Of a DNA stretch of 64,000 bases, positions 40,490 to 48,316 are shown piece after piece (positions within the stretch are counted from its first letter, which is position 1; every line of letters starts with the position of its first letter). This DNA is from an uncultured Lachnospiraceae bacterium (GTDB lineage: Bacteria > Bacillota > Clostridia > Lachnospirales > Lachnospiraceae). The position numbers and the translations under genes are program-made. The notes beneath the pieces are model-generated. The model was not told the origin of the DNA and did no database searches. It worked only from the letters and a program-made list of their open reading frames with translations. The stretch is from assembly GCA_944380605.1 (NCBI GenBank), contig CALWIA010000010.1, positions 1 through 64,000 on the forward strand. Direction: 5' to 3'.

Positions 40490-41770
40490 TTATACTGTCG
40501 CATCGGAAGCGATGCCCGCGTCCGCTCCGTAAGCGTCCAGAATCGTCCGGCGCAGCAGATCCAGCGCCCGCACCGCGGACTGTTCCCGGATCTTGGAGCG
40601 GTTTCCCTTAAACTGGTACTTCTGTACCGTCACCTGTCCGTTGAGGCAGCAGGCCATGTAGACCAGTCCCACCGGTTTTTCCGGCGAACCGCCTCCGGGA
40701 CCTGCCAGCCCGGTAATAGCCACGCAGGCGCTGGTGCCGGCAGCGGCCGCGCCTCCGGCGGCCATCTCCTCGGCCGTCTCCCGGCTGACAGCGCCGTACT
40801 GCCGCAGCGTTTCTTCCTTTACGCCGAGCACCCGCTGCTTGGCTTCGTTGGAATAGGTGACAAAACCTTCCTGAAATACTTCCGACGCGCCGGCCACATT
40901 GACCAGCCGGGCGGACACCAGTCCGCCGGTGCAGGATTCCGCGGTGGAAACCGTCAGGCCGTGCTGCTTCAGCAAACGGACAACGGCGTCTTCCAGCGTC
41001 ACTTCTTCCCGGTCCGTAAACACCGCCTGGCCAAACCGCCGTTTGATTTCTTCCTCCACCGGCCGGATCCGCGCCAGGGCCTCCTCTTCGCCGGAGGCTT
41101 TGGCGGTAATGCGCAGATGCACCTCCGCCGTTTTGGCGTAGGTGGCGATGGTGGGATCTGTCTGAGCGTCGATTAAGTCCAGCAGCCGGTCTTCCACCTG
41201 GCTTTCTCCCACGCCGCAGATTTTGATCATGCGGGAAACGATGCGTTCCGGCTGCAGGTTCTGCAGATAAGGCATTACCTGCTGTTCAAACAGCGGATGC
41301 AGCTCTCCCGGCGGGCCGGGCAGCAGTACCGCCGCCTTTCCGTCCTTTTCCAGAATCAGTCCGGGCGCCGTGCCGTTGTCATTGTCCAGCACTCTGGCTC
41401 CCACAGGCACCACCGCCTGCTTCCAGTTGTTTTGCGAAATGGTTTTGTAGATGTTGTTTTCAAAATACGCCTGGATCCGGGCTCTGGTGTGGGGATCTTC
41501 TTCCAGTGCAAATCCCATGACCTGGGCGCATATTTCCTTGGTCAGATCGTCTTCCGTCGGTCCCAGGCCTCCGGTGAGAATCACCAGGTCCGACCGGTTC
41601 AGGGCGGTCCGCACCGCGTCGGCCAGCCGGTCCGGATTGTCGCCCACCACGGTCTGGTGGTACATGGAAAGGCCCAGCTGGGCGCATTTTTCCGCCAGAT
41701 ACTGGGCGTTGGTATTGACAATGTTGCCCATCAGCAGTTCCGTTCCTACGGAAATCAGCTCCGCGACCAT
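40490..41770 (-). CDS. cinA: CinA-family protein (competence/damage inducible)
   Basis: A 426-residue two-domain protein. The N-terminal MoCF/MoeA-like domain has ELISVGTELLMGNIVNTNAQYLAE (about residues 4-27) and LTGGLGPTEDDLTKE (about 70-84). The C-terminal CinA/nicotinamide-deamidase domain (about 265-426) has TVSTAESCTGGLVSARLVNVAGAS, FVTYSNEAKQRVLGV and ITGLAGPGGGSPEKPVGLVYMAC. Activities known in the family are ADP-ribose pyrophosphatase and NMN deamidase. It follows pgsA by two bases as in Bacillus pgsA-cinA-recA; recA is not next here. Confidence 0.94.
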   Translation of the reverse strand: MVAELISVGTELLMGNIVNTNAQYLAEKCAQLGLSMYHQTVVGDNPDRLADAVRTALNRSDLVILTGGLGPTEDDLTKEICAQVMGFALEEDPHTRARIQAYFENNIYKTISQNNWKQAVVPVGARVLDNDNGTAPGLILEKDGKAAVLLPGPPGELHPLFEQQVMPYLQNLQPERIVSRMIKICGVGESQVEDRLLDLIDAQTDPTIATYAKTAEVHLRITAKASGEEEALARIRPVEEEIKRRFGQAVFTDREEVTLEDAVVRLLKQHGLTVSTAESCTGGLVSARLVNVAGASEVFQEGFVTYSNEAKQRVLGVKEETLRQYGAVSRETAEEMAAGGAAAAGTSACVAITGLAGPGGGSPEKPVGLVYMACCLNGQVTVQKYQFKGNRSKIREQSAVRALDLLRRTILDAYGADAGIASDATV

Positions 41771-41772
41771 GG

Positions 41773-42315
41773 CTACAGGCTCCCTTCTGTCAGAATCTTA
41801 TGGTTTTTCGCGATGTAGTCCACCAGCGAGACCACCGTCAGGATCAGCGCGGCCCACACACAGATATCCGTCACCAGCGCAAGCTGCGGAATCTGCAGAA
41901 TCAGCAGGATCACAGAAATCATCTGGAACGTGGTCTTGAACTTGCCCCAGTAGCTGGCGGCAATTACCACGCCGTTGTCCGAGGCCACCAGCCGGAAGCC
42001 GCTGATGATAAATTCCCGGCTGATGATGACAATGACCATCCAGGCCGGAAGCTGTCCCAGCTCAATGAGGCAGATCAGCGCCGAACAGACCAGCAGCTTG
42101 TCCGCCAGCGGGTCCATGAATTTTCCGAAATTGGTGACCAGGTTGTACTTTCTGGCAATTTTTCCATCTAACAGGTCCGTCAGGCTGGCCAGAATGAAAA
42201 CCACTGCCGCCGCCAGCCGGAGGGATGCCTGGCTGCCGCCGTCATACAGCAGAAGCACCACAAAAAACGGGATCATAATCACTCGCAGAATCGTCAGTTT
42301 ATTGGGCAGATTCAT
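41773..42315 (-). CDS. pgsA: PgsA, CDP-diacylglycerol glycerol-3-phosphate phosphatidyltransferase
   Basis: A 180-residue polytopic membrane enzyme that makes phosphatidylglycerophosphate. The CDP-alcohol transferase motif is exact: DGKIARKYNLVTNFGKFMDPLADK (about residues 47-70), giving D-G-x2-A-R-x8-G-x3-D-x3-D. N-terminal LPNKLTILRVIMIPFFVV and four or five hydrophobic helices follow. The ATG at 42315 follows GGAGAGATATGTG; it overlaps the rimO stop by 17 bases. Confidence 0.95.
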   Translation of the reverse strand: MNLPNKLTILRVIMIPFFVVLLLYDGGSQASLRLAAAVVFILASLTDLLDGKIARKYNLVTNFGKFMDPLADKLLVCSALICLIELGQLPAWMVIVIISREFIISGFRLVASDNGVVIAASYWGKFKTTFQMISVILLILQIPQLALVTDICVWAALILTVVSLVDYIAKNHKILTEGSL

Positions 42316-43636
42316 CACATATCTCTCCTATCAGATCATATTCCGCCGCGCCGGTTACCCGAACCCGGACAAAATCGCCGGACATCAGTTCCAGCGGCGT
42401 GTTTACAAAGATGTAGCCGTCCACGCCGGGAGCGTCCATATAGGTTCTGCCGGCATAGGCGTTTTCATCGGCCAGTTTTCCCTCGATCATAACTTCCAAC
42501 ACCTGTCCCGCTTTGTCCTGGGAATGGGCAAAGGCGATTTCCTGCTGCAGTTCCATGATCTCGCCGCGGCGCCGCTGCTTGATTTCCTCTGGAATCTGGT
42601 CCGGAAAGCCGGCAGCCGGCGTATCTTCTTCCTGGGAATAGGCAAACACTCCCAGGCGGTCAAATTCCATCTCGTCCACAAAGCGCATCAGCTCCTCGTG
42701 GTCTTCCTGGGTTTCTCCGGGGAATCCGGAAATCAGCGTGGTGCGCAGCGCGATGTCGGGAATCTGCCGGCGCAGACGGCCGATCATCTCCCGCAGCTGC
42801 TGCTGGGTGGTCCGGCGTCCCATGCGTTTTAAAATCGCGTCGCTGGCGTGCTGAATGGGAATGTCCAGATAATGGCAGATCTTTTCTTCTTCCGCCATGA
42901 CGTCGATCAGTTCCTGGGTAATCTCTTCCGGATAGCAGTACAATACGCGGATCCACTGGATGCCGCCGATGCGGCACAGCCGGCGCAGCAGCTGGGGCAG
43001 CGTCTTTTTGCCGTACAGGTCCACGCCGTACAGCGTCGTCTCCTGGGCCACCAGAATCAGTTCCTTCACGCCGGAGGCGGCCAGCTGCCTTGCCTCTTCC
43101 TCCAGCTGCTCCATGGGATAGCTGCGGTAGCTGCCCCGAAGGCTGGGAATGATGCAGTAGGTGCAGTGCTTGCCGCACCCTTCCGCGATTTTTAAGAACG
43201 CGTAATAACCGCCGGTGGTGACGATCCGGGGAGATTCCATAGACGGCAGCCGGCTGATCTCTTCCAGGCAGAGAGAACGCCTGCCTTCCAGCGCCTCCCG
43301 CAGAACCTGTCCGATATGGTCGTAGGCGGTGGTTCCGATGACGCCGTCCACCTCGGGAATCTCGTCCAGGATCTCCTGGCGGTAGCGCTGTGCCAGACAT
43401 CCGGCCGCCAGAAGCACCCGGCAGACGCCGGTCTTCTTGTATTCCGCCATTTCCAGCAGCGTGTTGACGCTTTCTTCTTTGGCGTCTCCGATAAAGCTGC
43501 AAGTGTTGACCACAATCACTTCCGCTTCCGTTTCGTCATCGGTAAATTCGTACCCTTCCCGGCGCAGAAGTCCCAGCATCCGTTCGCTGTCGGTCAGGTT
43601 TTTGTCACATCCAAGAGAAATAAAAAATAGTTTCAT
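42299..43636 (-). CDS. rimO: RimO, ribosomal protein S12 methylthiotransferase
   Basis: A 445-residue radical SAM methylthiotransferase that modifies Asp88 of ribosomal protein S12. The N-terminal UPF0004 domain has SLGCDKNLTDSERMLGLL and NTCSFIGDAKEESVN with Cys ligands of the auxiliary cluster; the radical SAM core has GCGKHCTYCIIPSLRGSYRS (about residues 150-169) with CX3CX2C. The TRAM domain ends the protein (IEGKLADENAYAGRTYMDAPGVDGYIFVNTPLELMSGDFVRVRV). LGCDKNL distinguishes RimO from MiaB. Confidence 0.96.
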   Translation of the reverse strand: MKLFFISLGCDKNLTDSERMLGLLRREGYEFTDDETEAEVIVVNTCSFIGDAKEESVNTLLEMAEYKKTGVCRVLLAAGCLAQRYRQEILDEIPEVDGVIGTTAYDHIGQVLREALEGRRSLCLEEISRLPSMESPRIVTTGGYYAFLKIAEGCGKHCTYCIIPSLRGSYRSYPMEQLEEEARQLAASGVKELILVAQETTLYGVDLYGKKTLPQLLRRLCRIGGIQWIRVLYCYPEEITQELIDVMAEEEKICHYLDIPIQHASDAILKRMGRRTTQQQLREMIGRLRRQIPDIALRTTLISGFPGETQEDHEELMRFVDEMEFDRLGVFAYSQEEDTPAAGFPDQIPEEIKQRRRGEIMELQQEIAFAHSQDKAGQVLEVMIEGKLADENAYAGRTYMDAPGVDGYIFVNTPLELMSGDFVRVRVTGAAEYDLIGEICDESAQ

Positions 43637-43661
43637 GCAGACTCCTGTTTTGGTTTTATGG

Positions 43662-43718
43662 AAGAAAAGCCATCTCGCAAACGTTGAGACGGCTTTCGGG
43701 CGGCCCTGTCCCAGGGCC
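43662..43718 (-). terminator. Hairpins after rpoZ, before rimO
   Basis: On the minus strand AAGCCGTCTC (43695-43686) pairs with GAGATGGCTT (43676-43667) and is followed by TTCTTCC, a reasonable terminator for rpoZ. A second stem GGCCCTG/CAGGGCC (43702-43708/43712-43718) lies just before it. rimO starts 30 bases further on, so it may be read through or have its own weak promoter. Confidence 0.65.
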
Positions 43719-43724
43719 CTGGGT

Positions 43725-43985
43725 TTACGCTTCTTCCGGCTCTTCTTCAGATTCCTCTTCCGGAAGGATTTTCACTTTCTGTTCATACAGTTCTTCCACG
43801 GCCACAGACAGCGGCTTCTTGCCGCCGGCGCCGTTGATTAAGGGCTCTTCGCCGGCAATCAGCTGGCGGGCTCTCTTGGCGGTGGCGATGACAATGGAAT
43901 ACCGGCTCTGAACCACCGGCTCCTCTCCCGGCTCCACGCCGCTGTTGACTGCGTTGATCAGATCGGTATAAGATGGATGAAGCAT
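43725..43985 (-). CDS. rpoZ: RNA polymerase omega subunit
   Basis: An 86-residue omega. MLHPSYTDLINAVNSGVEPGEEPVVQSRYSIVIATAKRARQLIAGEE includes the family SRYSIVIATAKRARQL motif, followed by the short KKPLSVAVEELYEQKVKI stretch and an acidic tail (PEEESEEEPEEA). The ATG at 43985 is chosen over a codon 18 bases upstream because of its RBS. It follows gmk by 27 bases, the normal Firmicutes yicC-gmk-rpoZ order. Confidence 0.95.
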   Translation of the reverse strand: MLHPSYTDLINAVNSGVEPGEEPVVQSRYSIVIATAKRARQLIAGEEPLINGAGGKKPLSVAVEELYEQKVKILPEEESEEEPEEA

Positions 43986-44012
43986 ATATCTGACTCCTTT
44001 CAAATTCTGGAA

Positions 44013-44645
44013 TTATTGGATTTCCTGCAGCTGATTCAGTTCTTCTTTCATCTGCCGGATAAAATCTCCGTTGTTTTCCGTCCTGAGATGCCAGGAACGG
44101 ATCAGGCTGTGCAGCTGGCTGACGCAGGCGTCCAGTTCGTCGTTGACCAGGATGCAGTCGTAGTCTTCCATGCCTTCCGACTCCTGTACGGCCCGGCGCA
44201 TCCGCGCCCGGATCACCTCTTCCGTCTCCGTGCCTCTCCCCGACAGGCGGCGGAGCAGTTCCTGGGCGGAAGGCGGCGTAACAAATACCAGCAGCGCGTC
44301 GGGAAACTGCTGCCGGATCTTGCGGGCGCCCTGGATCTCAATTTCCAGGATCACGTCTTTGCCCTGTTCCAGCTGTTCCAGCACGTACGAACGGGGCGTC
44401 CCGTAGTAGTTGTCTACGTACTGAGCGTATTCCAGCAGTTCTCCCTGGCGGATCATCTCCTGAAATCTTTCCTGGGACACGAAAAAATACTCCCTGCCGT
44501 GAACCTCTCCCTCCCGGGGCTGTCTGGTGGTGGCTGAAACCGACAGGGCGTAGCCCTGGCGGCGGCTCAGCAGTTCTTTCATAATGGTTCCCTTTCCGGA
44601 GCCGGAAAAACCGGAAAGGACGGTCAAAATCCCGCGGTGTTTCAT
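44013..44645 (-). CDS. gmk: Guanylate kinase
   Basis: A 210-residue kinase converting GMP to GDP. The P-loop is GFSGSGKGTIMKELL (about residues 11-25), followed by SVSATTRQPREGEVHGREYFFVSQERFQEM (about 35-64, GMP-binding Arg/Tyr residues) and LLEYAQYVDNYYGTPRSYV (about 68-86). DVILEIEIQGARKIR closes the core. The start at MKHRGILTVL follows GGGAGG; a longer start would overlap yicC. One base from no other gene; 20 bases after yicC. Confidence 0.95.
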   Translation of the reverse strand: MKHRGILTVLSGFSGSGKGTIMKELLSRRQGYALSVSATTRQPREGEVHGREYFFVSQERFQEMIRQGELLEYAQYVDNYYGTPRSYVLEQLEQGKDVILEIEIQGARKIRQQFPDALLVFVTPPSAQELLRRLSGRGTETEEVIRARMRRAVQESEGMEDYDCILVNDELDACVSQLHSLIRSWHLRTENNGDFIRQMKEELNQLQEIQ

Positions 44646-44664
44646 CGGTCTGGCGCCTCCCTGC

Positions 44665-45543
44665 CTATTCAATGTTCTGGATCTGTTCACGTACCTTTTC
44701 AATCTCGGTTTTCAGGGCGATGGCCCGGTCCGACACCGCCAGGTCCGTAGACTTGGACAAAATGGTATTGGCCTCCCGGTTCAGCTCCTGAGCGATAAAA
44801 TCCAGCTTGCGTCCCACGCTGCCGCCGGCTTCCAGTTCCCTGCGGGTGGCGGCAATATGGCTTTTCAGCCGGACCAGTTCCTCGTCCACGCAGATCCGGT
44901 CGGCGTAAATAGCCGTCTCCGCCGCGATCCGGGACTCGTCAATGGCGGCTCCTTCCAGCAGTTCCTTGACCTTGTCCTCCAGACGTTTCCGGTACTCGGA
45001 AAGAATCTGGGGGGACCGTTCTTCGATATAGGCGACCAGGGCTTCCATGCCGGAAAGCTTTTCCAGCAGATCCTGCTTCAGCGCTTCTCCCTCCCGGCTG
45101 CGGCTCTCCGCCAGTTTTCCCACCGCTTCTTTTATGGTCTGGGACAGCAGTTCCCACAGACGCTCCTCGTCTTCCGGCGCCTCTTCCATCACCAGAACCT
45201 CCGGCATCCGCGCCAGGGACGTGGTCTTTAAGTCGTCGGGAATGTGAAGCTGTTCTGCCATCTGCCGGCAGTACGCCGCGTATTCCGCCGCCAGCGCCGC
45301 GTTGTAAGTCAGGCGGCCGGCCTGTTCTCCGTATTGTTCACAGCTGATGAAGACGTCCACCTTGCCCCGCTGCAGATCCTGCTTTAACAGACTCCGGATG
45401 GCGGACTCGAAACAGTTGAACCGCTTCGGCATCTTGATGCTGACATCCAGGTAGCGGTGGTTTACCGCCTTGATTTCCACGGAAATCTTGTAATCTCCGG
45501 TCTCTTTCTCGCACCGGCCGAATCCGGTCATGCTTCTGATCAT
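44665..45543 (-). CDS. yicC: YicC-family endoribonuclease
   Basis: A 292-residue protein starting MIRSMTGFGRCEKE, the YicC/YloC hallmark. Conserved are VSIEIKAVNHRYLDVSIKMP-type segment (VEIKAVNHRYLDVSIKMPKRF, about residues 23-43), the coiled middle (about 140-200) and the C-terminal DELVRLKSHI and GRKLDFIAQELNREANTILSKS (about 240-265). YicC and YloC are hexameric RNases that process small RNAs. In most Clostridia remA follows; here gmk follows directly. Confidence 0.93.
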   Translation of the reverse strand: MIRSMTGFGRCEKETGDYKISVEIKAVNHRYLDVSIKMPKRFNCFESAIRSLLKQDLQRGKVDVFISCEQYGEQAGRLTYNAALAAEYAAYCRQMAEQLHIPDDLKTTSLARMPEVLVMEEAPEDEERLWELLSQTIKEAVGKLAESRSREGEALKQDLLEKLSGMEALVAYIEERSPQILSEYRKRLEDKVKELLEGAAIDESRIAAETAIYADRICVDEELVRLKSHIAATRRELEAGGSVGRKLDFIAQELNREANTILSKSTDLAVSDRAIALKTEIEKVREQIQNIE

Positions 45544-45576
45544 GCCTGTGCCTCTCTTTCGTCATAGATAGTAACC

Positions 45577-45605
45577 ATTATAAGCCAAATGGAAATGCAA
45601 GTCAA
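45577..45605 (-). promoter_or_regulatory. Consensus promoter of yicC-gmk-rpoZ
   Basis: Minus-strand TTGACT (45605-45600) and TATAAT (45582-45577), spacer 17 bases, leader about 25-30 bases to the yicC start. One of the two best promoters in the window. Confidence 0.88.
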
Positions 45606-45611
45606 CTTTCC

Positions 45612-45640
45612 TTGTAAAAACTTTTCCCCTGCGGTATAAT
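45612..45640 (+). promoter_or_regulatory. Consensus promoter of rqcH
   Basis: TTGTAA (45612-45617) and TATAAT (45635-45640) with a 17-base spacer, followed by AGGAGGGAG and the rqcH ATG. Its -35 box is only six bases from that of the divergent yicC promoter. Confidence 0.88.
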
Positions 45641-45666
45641 ATGGAAACAGCAGGAGGGAGAAATCT

Positions 45667-47418
45667 ATGGCATTTGATGGAATCGTGGTAGCGAACCTGG
45701 TCCGGGACTTAAAGCAGACGTTGGAAGGCGGAAAAATACAGAAAATCGCCCAGCCGGAAAAGGATGAGCTTTTATTTACCATAAAAAACAACGGAGAAAC
45801 CAGCCGGTTTCTGGTTTCCGCCAGCGCCGGCCTGCCGCTGGCGTATCTGACGGAAGTCAACAAACCCGGCCCTATGACGGCGCCGAACTTCTGCATGCTG
45901 CTGCGCAAGCACATCGGTTCCGGCCGGATCGTCCGGATCTCTCAGCCGGGCCTGGAACGGGTCATCGAACTGGAAATCGAGCATCTGGATGAACTGGGAG
46001 ATCTCTGCCGGAAGAAACTGATGGTGGAGCTTATGGGCAAGCACAGCAACATCATCTTCTGCCGGGAAGACGGACTGATTCTGGACAGCATCAAACATGT
46101 TTCCGCCCAGATGAGCTCGGTCCGGGAGGTGCTGCCGGGCCGGCAGTATTTTATTCCCCATACGGAAGACAAGGCCGATCCCCTTTCCGTAACCTGGGAG
46201 GAATTTGTCAGTCGTGTCTGCGCCAGCCCCGCGCCGGTGCAGAAGGCCCTGTATCAGAAGCTCACCGGCATCAGCCCCATTATGGGCACGGAGCTGTGCC
46301 ATCTGGCTTCCCTGGATGGGGACCGGTCCGCCTGTGACCTGACGGAGCCGGAACAGACCCACCTGTACCGGACGCTGACTCTGCTTATGGAAGACGTGGC
46401 AGCCGGGCGCTTTACGCCCAACATTGTATACCGCCAGGAAGAACCGGTGGAATTTGCCGCCCTGCCTCTGACCTGTCTGGAAGGCGGGGAATACGAAACG
46501 AAGACCTTTTCCTCGATCAGCGTGCTGCTGGAGACCTACTACGCCGCCCGCAGCCGGACGGCCCGCATCCGTCAGAAATCCACGGATCTGCGCCACATCG
46601 TGCAGAACGCGCTGGAACGGAATTATAAAAAATACGATCTGCAAATCAAGCAGTTAAGGGACACGGAAAAACGGGACAAGTACAAGATTTACGGAGAACT
46701 GCTCAACACCTACGGCTACGAACTGTCCGGCGGCGAAAAAGAACTGAAGTGCGTCAACTACTACAACGGAGAGGAAGTGCGCGTCCCGCTGGATCCCCAG
46801 CTGAACGCCCGGGAAAATTCCCAGAAGTATTTTGACAAATACAGCAAGCTGAAGCGCACCTGCGAGGCCCTGACCCAGCTGACGGAAGAAACCCGCAGGG
46901 AGATTGAACATCTGGAATCCATCAGCACGGCGCTGGATATCGCCCGGAAGGAAGACGATCTGGTGCAGATCAAGGAAGAACTGATGGAATACGGATATGT
47001 GAAGAAGCGGCCCCAGGGCAGCAAAAAGCCCCGGATCACCAGCCGTCCCTTCCATTACGTCACCGACGACGGATTCCATATCTACGTGGGCAAGAACAAT
47101 TACCAGAACGAGGAGCTGACCTTTAAGCTGGCCTCCGGCAATGACTGGTGGTTCCATGCCAAAGGGATCCCCGGTTCCCACGTCATTGTCCGCTCCGAGG
47201 GAAAGGAACTGCCGGACCGGGTGTTTGAACAGGCCGGCGCTCTGGCCGCTTATTATTCCAAAGGCCGGGACGGCGACAAGGTGGAGGTGGATTACATCCA
47301 GAAAAAGCAGGTCAAAAAAGCCGCCGGCGGCGCGCCGGGCTTCGTGATCTACCACACCAACTATTCCCTGGTGGCGGAACCGAAGGAACTGCCGGAAGGA
47401 CTGACGGAGCTGCCCTGA
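45667..47418 (+). CDS. rqcH: RqcH/NFACT-family ribosome quality-control protein
   Basis: A 583-residue Rqc2 homologue that recruits tRNA-Ala to stalled 50S subunits and adds C-terminal alanine tails; formerly called fibronectin-binding protein FbpA. The NFACT-N domain begins MAFDGIVVANLVRDLKQTL, with LLRKHIGSGRIVRI around residue 80 holding the conserved Arg region. The coiled middle (about 290-430) and the NFACT-R domain near the end (NDWWFHAKGIPGSHVIVR, about residues 492-509) are intact. Has its own strong promoter and is divergent from yicC, the Bacillus yloA-yloC order. Confidence 0.93.
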   Translation: MAFDGIVVANLVRDLKQTLEGGKIQKIAQPEKDELLFTIKNNGETSRFLVSASAGLPLAYLTEVNKPGPMTAPNFCMLLRKHIGSGRIVRISQPGLERVIELEIEHLDELGDLCRKKLMVELMGKHSNIIFCREDGLILDSIKHVSAQMSSVREVLPGRQYFIPHTEDKADPLSVTWEEFVSRVCASPAPVQKALYQKLTGISPIMGTELCHLASLDGDRSACDLTEPEQTHLYRTLTLLMEDVAAGRFTPNIVYRQEEPVEFAALPLTCLEGGEYETKTFSSISVLLETYYAARSRTARIRQKSTDLRHIVQNALERNYKKYDLQIKQLRDTEKRDKYKIYGELLNTYGYELSGGEKELKCVNYYNGEEVRVPLDPQLNARENSQKYFDKYSKLKRTCEALTQLTEETRREIEHLESISTALDIARKEDDLVQIKEELMEYGYVKKRPQGSKKPRITSRPFHYVTDDGFHIYVGKNNYQNEELTFKLASGNDWWFHAKGIPGSHVIVRSEGKELPDRVFEQAGALAAYYSKGRDGDKVEVDYIQKKQVKKAAGGAPGFVIYHTNYSLVAEPKELPEGLTELP

Positions 47419-47430
47419 CGGAACCGGACC

Positions 47431-47883
47431 TTACATTCGGCTCCGCCTCCACAGATGCACCGCCAGGGCCAGAAGCAAAAGAACCGCGGCGGCGTAAAGC
47501 CCCCAGGCATGTCCCAGCTTTGCCGCCACAAAGATGCTGGTAGGCCCATCGGCGCCGCCGATTACGGCCACGGAAGCCGGAAAATGAGACCGGATCCGGA
47601 CCGCCCAGAACAGGGAAAGCCCTCCGGCAATCAGAAACAGAATCAGCAGGACCGGTCCCAGCCGGTCCTTTTTCAGCAGCTTTTCTTCCGGCATGCCGTT
47701 TAAGATCTCCTGCGCCGCTTCTTTCGGCGTTCCCAGGCAGGCAACCGCCTCTTCTTCGCTGAGGCCCTCTTCTATCCGGTCGGAAATCATCTCCCGGAAA
47801 CTTTCGATTACCTGGACGCGCTCTTCCCGCTTCAGCCGGTTCAGCCGCCGGCAAAGCTGTCTGAGAAAGGTTTCTTTTTTCAT
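47431..47883 (-). CDS. HAAS-domain membrane protein with IGGADGPTS motif
   Basis: A 150-residue protein. Residues 1-65 are the HAAS/DUF1700-type helical domain (FLRQLCRRLNRLKREERVQVIESFREMISDRIEEGLSEEEAVACLGTPKEAAQEIL), usual partner of PadR-type regulators. Two membrane helices follow (about 75-97 and 125-145). Between them residues 108-120 read IGGADGPTSIFVA, the same string as in the 433-residue protein at 11811-13112, and of the kind seen in sodium-pumping decarboxylase beta subunits. Codons differ between the two copies. The ATG abuts the padR stop, so the two are co-translated. Likely a membrane output or anti-regulator of the PadR system. Confidence 0.85.
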   Translation of the reverse strand: MKKETFLRQLCRRLNRLKREERVQVIESFREMISDRIEEGLSEEEAVACLGTPKEAAQEILNGMPEEKLLKKDRLGPVLLILFLIAGGLSLFWAVRIRSHFPASVAVIGGADGPTSIFVAAKLGHAWGLYAAAVLLLLALAVHLWRRSRM

Positions 47884-48228
47884 TTATGGTTCCTCCCTTC
47901 CAGTGGGATCTTCCTCCGGACTGCCGTTTCCCTGAATATAAGACAGCGCTGTCTGTATCTGTCCGATCTGCAGGCGGAAATCCCGGAGACGTTTCTGCCC
48001 CGCCTCTGTGATCCGGTAATACCGGCGCAGCCTGCCGCTGTGTTCTACAGAATAGGAATCCACTTCTTTGGCCATTTCCAGCCGACGCAGAATCGGGTAC
48101 AGCGTAGATTCTGAAAGTTCCACCACCGGAGCCAGATCCCGTATCATCTGATATCCATAGGAATCACAGGTCTGCAGCACCCGGAGTACGCAGTAGTCCA
48201 AAAGGCCTTTTTTTACCTGTATATCCAT
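47884..48228 (-). CDS. PadR-family transcriptional regulator
   Basis: A 114-residue winged-helix regulator. It has KKGLLDYCVLRVLQTCDSYGYQMIRDL at the start, the recognition helix region VVELSESTLYPILRRLEMAKEVDSYSVEHSGRLRRYYRITEAGQKRL (about residues 34-80) and a short dimerisation helix. PadR regulators with HAAS partners control envelope stress or their own operon. The start at 48228 has an AAGGAGG site; the stop meets the HAAS gene start. A palindrome covering its own -10 box suggests autoregulation. Confidence 0.92.
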   Translation of the reverse strand: MDIQVKKGLLDYCVLRVLQTCDSYGYQMIRDLAPVVELSESTLYPILRRLEMAKEVDSYSVEHSGRLRRYYRITEAGQKRLRDFRLQIGQIQTALSYIQGNGSPEEDPTGREEP

Positions 48229-48247
48229 AATTGCCTCCTTATACATT

Positions 48248-48278
48248 ATACTATATAATACATAGTATTATCTGTCAA
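48248..48278 (-). promoter_or_regulatory. padR promoter with overlapping palindromic operator
   Basis: Minus-strand TTGACA (48278-48273) and TATAGT (48255-48250) with a 17-base spacer. A palindrome ATACTAT-N7-ATAGTAT (48248-48254/48262-48268) covers the -10 box and spacer. The sequence around it is strongly A/T and two-fold symmetric, the form of PadR operators. Confidence 0.75.
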
Positions 48279-48308
48279 GAAAAACCGGCGCCTGTACACA
48301 GACGCCGG
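48277..48308 (-). terminator. Intrinsic terminator of serS
   Basis: On the minus strand CCGGCGTCTG (48308-48299) pairs with CAGGCGCCGG (48294-48285) around a TGTA loop, then TTTTTCTT follows. It lies just after serS and overlaps the padR -35 box by two bases. Confidence 0.9.
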
Positions 48309-48316
48309 AATCTTGT

